Shown here: piece after piece, positions 50,307 to 60,338 of the stretch
How positions within the stretch are numbered: position 1 is the first letter of the stretch
How the letters are laid out: the number at the start of each line of letters is the position of its first letter
From: Thermodesulfovibrio sp.
GTDB lineage: Bacteria > Nitrospirota > Thermodesulfovibrionia > Thermodesulfovibrionales > UBA6898
Assembly (NCBI GenBank): GCA_013824615.1
Contig: PNOC01000006.1
Location: 1 to 64,000 of the forward strand
Length of the DNA: 64,000 bases
Direction of reading: 5' to 3'
Notes under the pieces: model-generated
The model's database searches: none
What the model saw: the letters and a program-made list of their open reading frames with translations, nothing else
What the model was told of the DNA's origin: nothing
Position numbers and translations under genes: made by a program

Positions 50307-51139
50307 TCCCCGGCCCCGGGTTCAGCTCCGGGTTCCTTCCTGCCTCCCCGCTCCCGAAACCTGATCAGTGCCACCATACCCATCAGAAAAGCAGAGAGTT
50401 GTGCCCCGCCCTTGTTGATAAGTGAGAGCTTTCTGCGCTGCTGCACAACCGGGTTCTCAGGCAGACCATAGACAGCAGGATTTTCCATCAGCAGATAAAA
50501 TACCTTTAGCCCGCCGGCTTCGCTATACCCGTAAAGATTAGCCTTGTTTTCACCGAGTTTTCTGAGCTGAGCAAGGCGGGAGTCGGCCTTTGTCTTCAGC
50601 TCGGAAACCTCGCCGAACTGTATCGAACCGGTCGGACAGGACTTGGAACAGGCTGTCCCCATGTTGTTATGGATGCGGTCATTACAGAGCGTACATTTAT
50701 GAGAGGTGCGGGTCTTCTCGCTGTATCGCACCACCCCGTACGGGCAGGCCTTGTTGCATAATTTGGTGCCGACACATTTGTCCTGCCGCACGATGACATT
50801 ACCGAGGTCAGTACGTTCTATGGCCTCCACCGGGCAGACGTTTAAACAGGCCGCGTCCGTACAGTGCTTACATGAATCGCTCATGAAAAGCCAGCGCGAT
50901 GCCGTGCGGCGTGAATTGATCTGCTCGATGAACAGAACGTGCCGCCAGTCCCTCGCACTCAGCTTTCCGGTGTTGTCATATGAGTTGCCGGTAAAATTGC
51001 TGGCCACCGGATAGGGAGCTCCCGGCCCTTGAGTAAAGTGGTCAGGTTCGGCCTCAAGCCCATTCCACTCCTTGCAGGCCACCTGGCATGCCTTGCAGCC
51101 TGTGCATATAGAGGTATCAACAAACATTCCCTTTGCCAT
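50303..51139 (-). CDS. fdhB: Formate dehydrogenase iron-sulfur subunit FdhB
   Basis: Electron-transfer subunit of 278 residues from ATG 51139, which overlaps the fdhA stop (TGATG). It carries four 4Fe-4S motifs: CTGCKACQVACKEW, CKHCTDAACLNVCP, CVGTKLCNKACPYG and CTLCNDRIHNNMGTACSKSCPTG. One C-terminal hydrophobic segment (LSAFLMGMVALIRF) may anchor it to the membrane, as in FdnH. A cytochrome b subunit is not encoded next to it, so the quinone or cytochrome partner is unknown. Confidence 0.92.
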   Translation of the reverse strand: MAKGMFVDTSICTGCKACQVACKEWNGLEAEPDHFTQGPGAPYPVASNFTGNSYDNTGKLSARDWRHVLFIEQINSRRTASRWLFMSDSCKHCTDAACLNVCPVEAIERTDLGNVIVRQDKCVGTKLCNKACPYGVVRYSEKTRTSHKCTLCNDRIHNNMGTACSKSCPTGSIQFGEVSELKTKADSRLAQLRKLGENKANLYGYSEAGGLKVFYLLMENPAVYGLPENPVVQQRRKLSLINKGGAQLSAFLMGMVALIRFRERGGRKEPGAEPGAGE

Positions 51140-54100
51140 CAGACCGTACCTCCTTTCCTGCCCGCACGTACATTGCACGTAAAGACCTTCCCTTCATGGA
51201 TAGAGACGTTGGGATCAGCCACAAGCGCACTGAGGTTGTTCACCACGTCGCCCTGTGCCGTGCCCTGCCAGCCCCAGTGCCACGGCATACCAATCTGATG
51301 CACGGTTTTCCCGTTAATCACGAAAGGCTTCATGCGGCGGGTCACCAGCGCCCGTGCCTGGATCTCCCCCCGCGCCGTCCAGATGGTCATATACTCACCG
51401 TTCATGATGCCCTTATCGACTGCCAGTTCCGGTGAGATCTCGCAGAACAGTTCAGGCATCAACTCCGCCAGCCACGGCAGCCATCTGCTCATGACCCCGC
51501 TCAGGTAATGCTCGGTAAGCCGGTACGTCGATATGACGATCGGATAATCAGGATCGGCCACCTTATGATACGGGTTGCCCGCAATCTTCCAGACCTTTGC
51601 AACAGGGTTGGATTCCTGTTTATAAAGAACATTGTTAACAGGTGATTCATATGGCTCATAATGGGTCGGCAAAGGACCATCGACCAGACCTGCGGGTGCA
51701 AAGAGCCAGGCCTTGCCGTCAGCGCGCATGATGAAGGGATCGTTGCCCCCCAGCCAGTCAAAGCCGATGCCGGCGTCTTTGCCGGCAGAACCCGGGGCCT
51801 TCGTAAGCGCAAAGTCTATACCATCTCCGGACGGCGTAAGCCATTTACTGCTAACGGCATCCCAGTAGACAAGCTTCTTTTTTTCCGACCAGGGATTGCC
51901 CTTCGTGTCAGCAGAGGCCCGATTATACATGATATGACGGTTTGCCGGCCACGCGAATCCCCAGTTTGGCGAGATCCAGTTATCGCCCTGACGACGCGCC
52001 GACTGGTTCTTGCCCTCCTCAGGAATAACGCCGGTGTAAATCCAGGCGCCGCAGACGGTAGAGCCGTCTTCCGCAAGGTTCGCAAATGAGGGAACAGGCT
52101 TTTTATCTTTCCAGATATAGCCGTTAATCTCCTTGAGCGCCTTATAGGCAGAGGGCTCGTCCTTGATACGCCAGTTCGCCACTTCCGCCGGCTCAGGCTC
52201 ATAGTCCCACGTCAGGTTCCTGATCGCCCAGTCCCGCTCGCGGGTAGAATCCTTGTAGAGCGCCTTGATTTTCTTGCCCAGGTGGTACGTAAACCAGAGA
52301 TTGCTGCGGGAATCGTCGGGTGGATCGGCGGCTTTTTCATGATATTGCAGCAGCCGCTGGGTATTGGTAAAAGAACCCTCCATTTCCGGCACACACGCAG
52401 AAGGCAGATAAAATATCTCTGTCTTTATGTCCGCTGTCTTGAGCTCTCCCGACTTGATCTCGGGCGAGTTGCGCCAGAAGGAGGCGGTCTCGGTCTCATA
52501 GAAATCCCTCACCACCATCCAGTCCAGCTTTGCAAGCGCTTTTCGCTGGAACCTGGCGTTCTGACCGCCGACAGCAGGGTTCTGCCCCACGCAGAGAAAC
52601 CCTTTGATCTTTCCGTCCATCATGTCCACAAACATCGGCAAATGGGAATGATCACCGGTAATCTTGGGATGGTAATGATACCCATAATCGTTCTCCCTGG
52701 TTGCCGCGTCGCCGAACTGGGCCTTAAAGTATGAGACGGCAAATTTGGGATAGTTGCCCCAGTAACTCGTCGAAACCGGGACCGCCTCGGTCAGGATAAA
52801 ATCTTTCAGAGAGTCGTGATTCCGGCGGGCATCGGGCATATTCAGGTAACCAGGAAGGGAATGATACAGCGTGGCGATGTCGGTTGATCCCTGAATAGTT
52901 GAATGACCACGCAGGGCCAGGATTCCGCCCCCCGGCCTTCCGATGTTGCCAAGCAGCGCCTGGAGCATGCCTGCGCAGCGGATGATCTGTACCCCGACCG
53001 TGTGCTGGGTCCAGCCGACAGCGTAGGTTATGTTCGATGTCTTGTCTCGTCCCGAATTATTCAGCAGCGTTTCGGCAACGCGGAGAAAGGTTTCCTTCGG
53101 GCATCCGCAGACGCGCTCGACCATCTCAGGCGTATAGCGGGCATAGTGCTTTTTGACGATCTGGAATACGGTCTGGGGATCCTGAAGCGTCATATCGGTC
53201 TTCGGTCTGCCGGGTACACGCTGCAGCAGGAGATCCGTAAAGGTTTTGGCCTCGCTTACCGTAGACGCAGGCGCCGGGTTGCGCTGATATGACCAACTGG
53301 CATTTGAATACGTCTTGCCGTCGCCGGAAAGTCCTGAGAAGACGCCGTCGAGATCGTCAGGATCCTTGAAGTCGGCATTTACCAGCGTTGCGGCATTCGT
53401 ATAATTGATCACATATTCCTTGAAAAACGGGTCTGAATTCCAGCGGCTGCTGTTGATGACGTACGTAATAAGTGCACCGAGAAAGACAATGTCACTGCCT
53501 GCCCGGATCTGCGCGTGAATGTCGCAGAGGGCCGAGGTCCGCGTAAAACGCGGATCAACATGCATCAGGACCGCACCATGCTCTGTTTTTGCCTTGAGCG
53601 GCCAACGGAACGCCACAGGATGGCACTCTGCCATGTTAGAACCCATGATCATAACTGCGTCGGAATTGACGAGATCACGGGGAAACGTTGTCGAACCACC
53701 CCGTCCAAACGTGACCCCCAGCCCGGGGACCGTGGAGGAGTGTCATATTCGGGCCTGGTTCTCTACATAGACAACGCCCAGGCCGTGCATAAGCTTCTGC
53801 TGTGCATAATTCCATTCGTTATCGATCGTCGCACCGCCGAGTGAAGCCAGGGCATAGGTGTTCATCACCCGTTTTTTCGCCTTGCCTCCCTTGCCATCCG
53901 GGAGCTCCTCGAACTCATTAAAGTTTGCATCGCGGGTCTCTTTGACCAGTTTGGCGATACGGTCCATGGCCCAGTCCAGTGGCTTCTCTTCCCAGTGATC
54001 ACTGCCCGGTGCGCGGTACTTGACCTTTGTCCAGCGATGCTCGTTCATGACAAGCTGATAGGTTGCCGCACCTTTCGGACAGAGGGTGCCTTCGCTTATT

Positions 54101-54348
54101 GGCGAATCAGGGTTTCCCTCGATGCCGATGATCTTGCCGGCATCGTTGACCATAACAATCTGACCGCAGCCAACAGAGCAGAACGGACAGATGCTCGGCA
54201 CCTGCTTCCCTGTCTTAATCGGGACACTGAGCGCACGGCCCTGCACCGCCGCAGTATCCACCCCCAGAGCCGCTGTTTCTGTGGCAACAACGGCACCAAT
54301 AGCACCTGCTGAAATCTTAATAAATTGTCGACGGGTGACGTTCATCAT
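51139..54348 (-). CDS. fdhA: Tat-exported formate dehydrogenase catalytic subunit, selenocysteine at UGA
   Basis: Molybdo- or tungstopterin enzyme oxidising formate to CO2, 1069 residues. The twin-arginine signal is TRRQFIK (5-11). The 4Fe-4S motif uses Cys54, 57, 61 and 90 (CPFCSVGCG, then LCPKGA). An in-frame TGA at 53743-53745 (codon 202) lies in NQARI-Sec-HSSTVPGLGVTFGRG, the position of Sec in E. coli FdnG (NQARV-Sec-HGPT). Downstream MIMGSNMAECHPVAFRWPLK and the C-terminal molybdopterin-dinucleotide domain (TYRLTEHYLSGVMSRW) are intact. AAGGAGG precedes the ATG pair. Orthodox callers would report two fragments. Confidence 0.95.
53713..53730 (-). promoter_or_regulatory. Putative SECIS hairpin of the fdhA mRNA
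   Basis: Starting 13 nucleotides after the UGA, GTCCCC pairs with GGGGGTC (includes G-U pairs) around a loop beginning GGG. Distance and G-first loop agree with bacterial SECIS elements and with the hairpin after the peroxiredoxin UGA. Confidence 0.6.
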
Positions 54349-54454
54349 GGGATCGTATCCTCCTTCTTAACACCAGAATATCAAAATCTCATAGATACTT
54401 AAAGCATTATATTATACGGCGGGCCTGTTCTGTGTAGGCTTATGTAAAAATCGA

Positions 54455-54474
54455 TTGTCAGTTTTTGCTGACAA
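54455..54474. promoter_or_regulatory. Dyad operator between fdhA and the cytochrome P460 gene
   Basis: TTGTCAG-TTTTTG-CTGACAA is a perfect 7+7 inverted repeat with a six-base centre, the geometry of CRP/HcpR-type sites. It is 80 bases before the P460 start and 107 bases before fdhA, so it could control both divergent genes. Confidence 0.45.
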
Positions 54475-54553
54475 AGAGTTTCTTTTGATGGACATGAAAT
54501 CATTTTAGCGGTAAAGTGTAGATATTGTTACCGCAGACAAGGAGGATAATAAG

Positions 54554-55102
54554 ATGAAGAGTATCAGGATGTTCGTTTTTGCCGGAGTTGTTGGTATCGG
54601 CCTCATGCTTGCCGGGAGTGATCTGTTTTCAGCCCAGGACAGGTATGCGCTGAAGGCCCCCAATGGACTCTCCTTCGAAGATATACGGGGCTATGAGACC
54701 TGGCAGGTAATCGCACCAAGTTATCGGACCGATAAAAAAGAAGTCCGGTACATACTCGGGAATACCACGCTTGTGGATGCCTACAAAAAAGGCGCGTCCA
54801 ATAAAGGTATTGCCTTTCCTGACGGCGCCGTTCTTGTGAAAATTGCCTATTCCGAGATGAAGAACCCTGTGTTCCCGGCAGCTCTTGAGCCGGATGTTCT
54901 TCAGAGGATTGAGTTCATGGTGAAGGATTCAAAAAAATTCAGCGCTACCGGCGGTTGGGGATATGCACGTTTCGTCTATAACCCGGCCTCAAACACCTAT
55001 ACTCCCTACGGAAAAGATGCCGCCTTTGCAGACGAGTGCTACCAGTGCCATACACTTGTAAAAGACCGTGACTATGTGTTTACGAAATATCCGGTCCGTT
55101 GA
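54554..55102 (+). CDS. Cytochrome P460 family protein
   Basis: Periplasmic monohaem protein of 182 residues: signal peptide (1-27), a P460-type domain (GLSFEDIRGYETWQVIAPSY, FPDGAVLVKIAYSE, WGYARFVYNPASNT) and haem site CYQCH (near 164-168). Cytochromes P460 oxidise hydroxylamine or bind NO; related c'-beta proteins are NO-binding. AAGGAGGATAATAAG precedes the ATG. Placement divergent from formate dehydrogenase and in a genome with nitrite reductase suggests defence against nitrite-reduction by-products (inference). Whether the haem-lysine cross-link exists cannot be read. Confidence 0.85.
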   Translation: MKSIRMFVFAGVVGIGLMLAGSDLFSAQDRYALKAPNGLSFEDIRGYETWQVIAPSYRTDKKEVRYILGNTTLVDAYKKGASNKGIAFPDGAVLVKIAYSEMKNPVFPAALEPDVLQRIEFMVKDSKKFSATGGWGYARFVYNPASNTYTPYGKDAAFADECYQCHTLVKDRDYVFTKYPVR

Positions 55103-55116
55103 TTCTCTGAAATACC

Positions 55117-56502
55117 ATGACTGACTTCCGTATTGAGCATGATGCCCTCGGTGAGGTGAGCATACCCGCAGATGCGCTTTATGGGGCCCAGACCCAGCGC
55201 GCGATCGATAACTTTCCTCTCAGCGGGACAGCCTTTCCGCGGGTTTTTATCCGTTCTCTCGGCCTGATAAAAAAAGCCGCAGCCATGGCAAATGAGGATC
55301 TGGGTATGCTCGATGCCGCGAAAGCAGCGGCAATCACGGCCGCTGCAGACGAGGTGATAGCAGGCAGATGGGACACTCAGTTTCCTGTCGACATATTCCA
55401 GTCAGGGTCGGGCACCTCAACAAATATGAATGCAAACGAAGTCATCGCAAACAGGGCCATCCAACTGTCGGGAGGGGCCCCTGGGGCCAAGACGATCCAT
55501 CCCAATGACCATGTCAACCGGGGCCAATCGACGAATGACGTTATCCCGACTGCTATCCATGTCAGCGCCTTTATACTGGCAAGCGAGTCCCTTCTGCCGG
55601 CATTACGCCATCTCCATGGCGCGTTGATCAAGCGCATGCAGGAACTCGATGACGTTGTTAAGACCGGCCGCACGCACCTGATGGATGCAGTGCCGATCAG
55701 GATGAGCCAGGAGATTAGCGGATGGGCCCATCAGATCAGGCAGGCTATCGAGCGGATCGAATCCTGTCTGCCGAGACTGGCCATGCTGGCCATCGGGGGA
55801 ACAGCAGTCGGAACCGGCATCAATGCCCATCCGGAGTTCGGGAAACGGGTGGCTGCCTTGCTAGCCGCTGAAACGGGATTACCCTTTGAGGAAACAGGTA
55901 ACCACTTTACCTCTCAGGCAGCCGTTGATACGGCGGCTGAACTGAGCGGCCACGTGAAGACAGCGGCCCTGTCCCTCATAAAGATATGCAATGACCTGCG
56001 CCTTATGAACAGCGGCCCGGTTGCCGGTCTGTCAGAGATATCGCTTCCTGCAGTCCAGCTCGGTTCGAGCATCATGCCCGGAAAGACCAACCCGGTCATC
56101 TGCGAGGCAGTGACCATGGTCTGCGTGCAGGTGATCGGCAATGATACCGCGATCACGATCGGAAGCCAGTGCGGCAATTTTGAGGTGAACATCATGCTGC
56201 CGCTCATAGCGCACACTCTGCTTCAGTCTGTCTCGATTCTCGCTCATGCCGCACGCCTGCTTGCAGACAAGGCTGTTGCGGGGTTTACCGTAAACCGGGA
56301 ACATATTGCAGAGCTCGTCGGTCGGAATCCCATCCTCGTCACTGCGCTGTCGCCAATAATCGGATATGACAAGGCCGCGATGATTGCCCGTAAGGCCTTT
56401 GCTGAAAAGCGCAGTATAAAAGATGTTGCAGCTGAAATGACGGAGTTGACCTCAGAAGAACTCGACCGCCTGCTGGACCCGCGTTCGATGACCGGGAAAT
56501 AA
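55117..56502 (+). CDS. fumC: Class II fumarate hydratase
   Basis: Iron-free fumarase, 461 residues. Landmarks: FRIEHDALGEVSIPADALYGAQTQRA, SGSGTSTNMNANEVIANRA, HPNDHVNRGQSTNDVIPTA, GRTHLMDAVPI and the signature GSSIMPGKTNPVICEA. It connects malate and fumarate in the TCA cycle. It begins 14 bases after the P460 gene, probably co-transcribed. Assignment over aspartate ammonia-lyase rests on the length and the fumarase-type C-terminus. Confidence 0.93.
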   Translation: MTDFRIEHDALGEVSIPADALYGAQTQRAIDNFPLSGTAFPRVFIRSLGLIKKAAAMANEDLGMLDAAKAAAITAAADEVIAGRWDTQFPVDIFQSGSGTSTNMNANEVIANRAIQLSGGAPGAKTIHPNDHVNRGQSTNDVIPTAIHVSAFILASESLLPALRHLHGALIKRMQELDDVVKTGRTHLMDAVPIRMSQEISGWAHQIRQAIERIESCLPRLAMLAIGGTAVGTGINAHPEFGKRVAALLAAETGLPFEETGNHFTSQAAVDTAAELSGHVKTAALSLIKICNDLRLMNSGPVAGLSEISLPAVQLGSSIMPGKTNPVICEAVTMVCVQVIGNDTAITIGSQCGNFEVNIMLPLIAHTLLQSVSILAHAARLLADKAVAGFTVNREHIAELVGRNPILVTALSPIIGYDKAAMIARKAFAEKRSIKDVAAEMTELTSEELDRLLDPRSMTGK

Positions 56503-56681
56503 CCGCAGGCATCGAGCCGGCACATACATCACGCTTGCACTGAACACTCCCCTACCGGCCGGTTGAGGTCATCATTTTGCATGCAGACTTTGGCATTGAC
56601 AACCCGCCTTCCCGGAATCATTATATGACATGGAACAAAGCCGTGCTTCGCGGCTGCAATGGATTACGCGGGGAGGCAGTT

Positions 56682-57347
56682 ATGTCTGGGAAGAAATTGG
56701 TGCTGATCGTATTTTCATTGATGTTGGTACTTGCAAGTGCAGCATATGCCGCACCTGGGGTTGAGGTGAGCGGTAATCTGCATTTATCAGGAACGGGGAC
56801 AATCAGTTTCCCGGATGGCAAATCGCAAACGACGGCAGCAACCGACTGCACAGGGAGATATGAATTTAACAGTAATGTTAACTATCCGAATGGCGATGGA
56901 ACAGTGACGGATTGCAGGACAGGGGTAATATGGTTGAAAAACGCAAACTGCACAGATACCAGCAACGGCATTGCAAAAGCAGAAAACAATGGTACACTTG
57001 CCTGGGCGGATGCCAACGCGTGGGTCGCAGGTCTGGGCAATGGTATATGCGGGCTGCATGACGGTTCTTCAGCCGGAGACTGGAGACTGCCGACGAAAAC
57101 GGAATGGATGGCTATGGTTCAGAGTGCGCGAAAGCATGGCTACGCAAACCCTGCTCTAACAGATGCGGCAGGGAACGGACAGTGGACAGAGGGAGATATT
57201 TTTGACAGCGTCAAGGGCATCTACTGGTCCGGCAGCAGCTTCGATGCCGACGGCGCCTGGTGTGTCGCCCTGAGCATTGATGGCGGCATTGCCGTCGACA
57301 TTAAGAGCAACAGCGACTATGTATGGCCGGTACGTATCGGGAAGTAG
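56682..57347 (+). CDS. Secreted DUF1566 (Lcl C-terminal) domain protein
   Basis: Protein of 221 residues from ATG 56682 (GGGGAGG seven bases before). Signal peptide (1-23), a short strand region ending in DGKSQTTAA that resembles tail-fibre-like linkers, then DUF1566 (RLPTKTEWMAMV, IYWSGSSFDADG, YVWPVRIGK). Cys residues (TDCTGRY, TDCRTG, NANCTD) may pair. The family has a C-type-lectin-like fold on the cell surface; the ligand is unknown. It is convergent with the DUF4139 gene. An upstream ATG at 56577 gives no signal peptide and is rejected. Confidence 0.82.
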   Translation: MSGKKLVLIVFSLMLVLASAAYAAPGVEVSGNLHLSGTGTISFPDGKSQTTAATDCTGRYEFNSNVNYPNGDGTVTDCRTGVIWLKNANCTDTSNGIAKAENNGTLAWADANAWVAGLGNGICGLHDGSSAGDWRLPTKTEWMAMVQSARKHGYANPALTDAAGNGQWTEGDIFDSVKGIYWSGSSFDADGAWCVALSIDGGIAVDIKSNSDYVWPVRIGK

Positions 57348-57386
57348 ATTGTTTAATATAGGCCACCCGATCAACAGAACAGCCTC

Positions 57387-59090
57387 TCACTCCAATCCGC
57401 TTACCTGTCTGTCCGGAGGGTATTCTACGGAAAAGACGAACGGGATCTTGATCATCTCGCCCGGCTTGACCTTGAAATACCACTCAAAAAAGTTCAGTTC
57501 GTTCTTTTTCAGCACCGGTGAGTCCTTCTCGTATTGAGGCTCCACCAGCTTAACCACGATGTCCTGGTGGGATGCAATCGGCAGCTGGTCCCAGACAACC
57601 AGTTCCTCTTCGGTTTTCTTGTTGTTCGTAATCTCCGTCAGATACTCGTAAACCATTTTGGTCTTCTTTTCGAATAGCCCTTCCTGCTTCTGGTGTTTCT
57701 TCAGAAACTTCCGCTCGACCTTGATCGCCCCATCAACCCCGAGGAACGTCCAGAACTCCTCACCAGGGGCAACCTGTTTCATGGAGGCATTCGCAACGAA
57801 GCTGCTGTCCAGAAATACATTGGTATTGCCCGGCAGGAGGGGAAATTCACTCGCATTCTTCACCTTCGTTTTCAGATATGCATTGGGTGAAAGTTTTGGA
57901 ACCGTGGAATAACGGAAATCAGCCGGGAAATCCTGAATAAGAACCGTAACCTTGTGCGGCAGATTGTCGCTGGCTATGGTATTTCTGCCTCTGATCTGAA
58001 AAACAACGGAAGTAGCATTCGTCTGAACATTGGCAGCCGGTTTATCCATTACACTGGCCGCCTTTTGTTCCTCCAGGCTATCCATCTCTGCAGCTGCGGC
58101 AGGCATCATCTGCCTTGCCATCTGCGGTGCAGGAGCTGCCGGATAGGCAACTGCCTTCTTGTCTAAACGGGGGCGCGGCTCGATAAAACTGACACGCCAG
58201 GGATAAAGCTCAGGCTGCTGACCGCCGATCCGGGGCTGGGCAGTCGAGAGCTCCACCGCCACATCGTCCCAGGCTTCAGAGGTGTTCTGCCGTATGACCG
58301 CATTATAGGTCAGGTTCATCTTTTTTTCGCGGGTCGAGACACGAAGGTCATATAACGGCTGCCAACTTGGACCGCGCACTATGTAAGAGAGCGAGAGGGA
58401 GAGTTCCCCTGCCTCCTTCATCCTCACCAGCACCTCCACATGGTACCTGGTCTTCTGTTCAGCGCTGCCAAGGTCCGCAATCTGCCTGGTGACCTTGCTC
58501 AGCCTGGCCTTCTGGTCACGTTTGGCAATCTCCGTTTCACGAATTTCCTTGTCAAGCGCCGCATTCCTGACGCGGTAGAGATCCACCATTTTGACCCATT
58601 TTTCAGGGTCCAGTTCTCCTGCAGGGGTCTTGTCCGTGACGCCTGTCAGCTTCCTGGTTATATTCTCAAGAAATCCCTTCTCATTATTTGCCAGGCTGAT
58701 CTTTCCATCCAGCTCTGCAATCCGGTCTTCAATATTTGTCTTTTCGTCCAGAAGGGCCTTTCTGTCCTTGTCCGGGGTTTCAGTATAGCGTTCTATGTCC
58801 GTCTTCACATCACTCAGTTCAGCGCTGCCTGTGCCGTTCACCTGAATGCTGCCAGGCTCCAGCCCGGCCGGCAGATTATCGAATACAAGCCGCTGCTCGC
58901 CTGCAGGAAGTTTCTCTGAGGCAGTTCGCGTCACCTGCGCACGGTCTGAATATACAGTTACGGCCGAGATGCGCGATTTAAGTATCTTGACTGCAGGGTC
59001 ATTGGCTTTGGCAAAGGCAGTACTTGATCCGGCAAGAAAAATCCCCAATGCACAGACGGTCAACAGGACAACACGGATTACAGGTTTCAT
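57387..59090 (-). CDS. DUF4139 / mucoidy-inhibitor (MuiA) family exported protein
   Basis: Protein of 567 residues with signal peptide (1-27), N-terminal DUF4140-like strand region (ISAVTVYSDRAQVTRTASEKLP), a coiled coil (EKTNIEDRIAELDGKISLANN) and the long DUF4139 domain (LSLSYIVRGPSWQPLYDLRV, DVAVELSTAQPRIGGQQPEL, VKLVEPQYEKDSPVLKKNEL). The family is secreted or envelope-bound, of unknown biochemistry. Single gene; upstream ribosome site AAGAGGAGAGG. Confidence 0.87.
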   Translation of the reverse strand: MKPVIRVVLLTVCALGIFLAGSSTAFAKANDPAVKILKSRISAVTVYSDRAQVTRTASEKLPAGEQRLVFDNLPAGLEPGSIQVNGTGSAELSDVKTDIERYTETPDKDRKALLDEKTNIEDRIAELDGKISLANNEKGFLENITRKLTGVTDKTPAGELDPEKWVKMVDLYRVRNAALDKEIRETEIAKRDQKARLSKVTRQIADLGSAEQKTRYHVEVLVRMKEAGELSLSLSYIVRGPSWQPLYDLRVSTREKKMNLTYNAVIRQNTSEAWDDVAVELSTAQPRIGGQQPELYPWRVSFIEPRPRLDKKAVAYPAAPAPQMARQMMPAAAAEMDSLEEQKAASVMDKPAANVQTNATSVVFQIRGRNTIASDNLPHKVTVLIQDFPADFRYSTVPKLSPNAYLKTKVKNASEFPLLPGNTNVFLDSSFVANASMKQVAPGEEFWTFLGVDGAIKVERKFLKKHQKQEGLFEKKTKMVYEYLTEITNNKKTEEELVVWDQLPIASHQDIVVKLVEPQYEKDSPVLKKNELNFFEWYFKVKPGEMIKIPFVFSVEYPPDRQVSGLE

Positions 59091-59139
59091 GGCCTCTCCT
59101 CTTACCTTGAAGTTAAACGCGACAGCCTTCTATACATGC

Positions 59140-60336
59140 TCAGCCGGTTACGCAGGTACCGCCCTCCTGCGAGTCTCCCCAGCCCTGCGCAAAGGGGGAT
59201 ATCTCCCTGAGCCTCCTAATCACGGCAGGGAATTCAGTCACCAGGTGGTCCACATCTTCAATCGCATTCCCCATACCCAGGGTAAAAACAATAGAGCCCT
59301 GCGCCAGTCCGGTCGGTACGCCCATCGCCAGAAGCACGGGAGAGGACTTCAAAGCCTTTGATGAACAGGCTGATCCGCTCGCGGATAAAATACCCTTGGC
59401 TGCCATCAGCATCAGCATCGCCTCGCCCTCGATAAATTCAACACAGAAACTGGCATGCCCCGGCAGACGGTTCTGACGGTCGCCAGTCAAAATAGCATTT
59501 GGAATCCCTGCCACACTGTCGATGATCCTGTCCCTCAGCGGCCTGAGATATTCCATCCTCTTGCCCAGCTCAGCCTTTGCAAGCTCTGCAGCCTTGCCCA
59601 TGCCGACGATCGCAGGGACATTCTCTGTTCCTGCCCGCCTGCCTGACTCCTGTATGCCGCCGTATATAAGCGGAACGATCCGCAGACCCTGCTTCACATA
59701 AAGGGCCCCCGCACCTTTGGGGCCATAGAACTGATGTGCAGCCATCGTCAGCAGGTCAACTCCCAGGTCCTGCACATCAACCGGAATATTGCCGGTGGAA
59801 GCAACAGCATCGGTATGCACGATAATATTATGTTCTTTCGCGATCCGGGCAATCTCCTTGATCGGTTCAATCGTCCCGACCTCGCTGCTGGCATGGGTCA
59901 CTGATATCAGAGTTGTCTCCTTGATGATCGCCTTCCTGACGGTCTCAGGATCAACAACCCCCTGTTTGTCAACCGGAAGATACGTGACCGTAAACCCGCT
60001 TTTTTCGAGGAAACGGGCAGCGTTCAATATGGAATGGTGCTCCATGCGGGAGACGATAATATGCTTGCCCTCATTCTGCCGGGCAAGGGCAATACCCCTC
60101 AGGGCAAAGTTGTTCGCCTCGGCGCCGCTGGCCGTAAAAGTGATTTCAGAGGGCTTTGCATTGACAAGGCCGGCAACCTTTTCCCGAGCCTCTTCAATGG
60201 CGTTCTTGGCCGTCATACCATAGGCATGAACACTCAGAGGGTTGCCGAACTCCTCTTTGAAATACGGCATCATCGCCTCAAGCACTACCGGGTCGAGCGG
60301 GTTCGTGGCCACGTGATCAAAATAATATTTCTTCAT
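59140..60336 (-). CDS. NifS/IscS-like cysteine desulfurase homologue lacking the PLP lysine
   Basis: Fold-type-I protein of 398 residues from ATG 60336 (GAGG six bases before; the GTG at 60342 is the other option). It keeps the sulfur-carrying Cys in SGSACSSKALKSS, the His in RMEHHSIL and the Asp in HTDAVAS. The PLP-lysine motif SSHKxYGPKG instead reads AAHQFYGPKG: Gln202 (codon CAG, 59731-59733) replaces Lys, and the Q of DATQS is Ala. The start YFDHVATNPLDP also differs from the common DNAATTP. The archaeal Archaeoglobus IscS is known to lack this lysine too. Without it, normal desulfuration is unlikely; a scaffold or sulfur-transfer role is inferred. Confidence 0.85.
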   Translation of the reverse strand: MKKYYFDHVATNPLDPVVLEAMMPYFKEEFGNPLSVHAYGMTAKNAIEEAREKVAGLVNAKPSEITFTASGAEANNFALRGIALARQNEGKHIIVSRMEHHSILNAARFLEKSGFTVTYLPVDKQGVVDPETVRKAIIKETTLISVTHASSEVGTIEPIKEIARIAKEHNIIVHTDAVASTGNIPVDVQDLGVDLLTMAAHQFYGPKGAGALYVKQGLRIVPLIYGGIQESGRRAGTENVPAIVGMGKAAELAKAELGKRMEYLRPLRDRIIDSVAGIPNAILTGDRQNRLPGHASFCVEFIEGEAMLMLMAAKGILSASGSACSSKALKSSPVLLAMGVPTGLAQGSIVFTLGMGNAIEDVDHLVTEFPAVIRRLREISPFAQGWGDSQEGGTCVTG

Positions 60337-60338
60337 AC

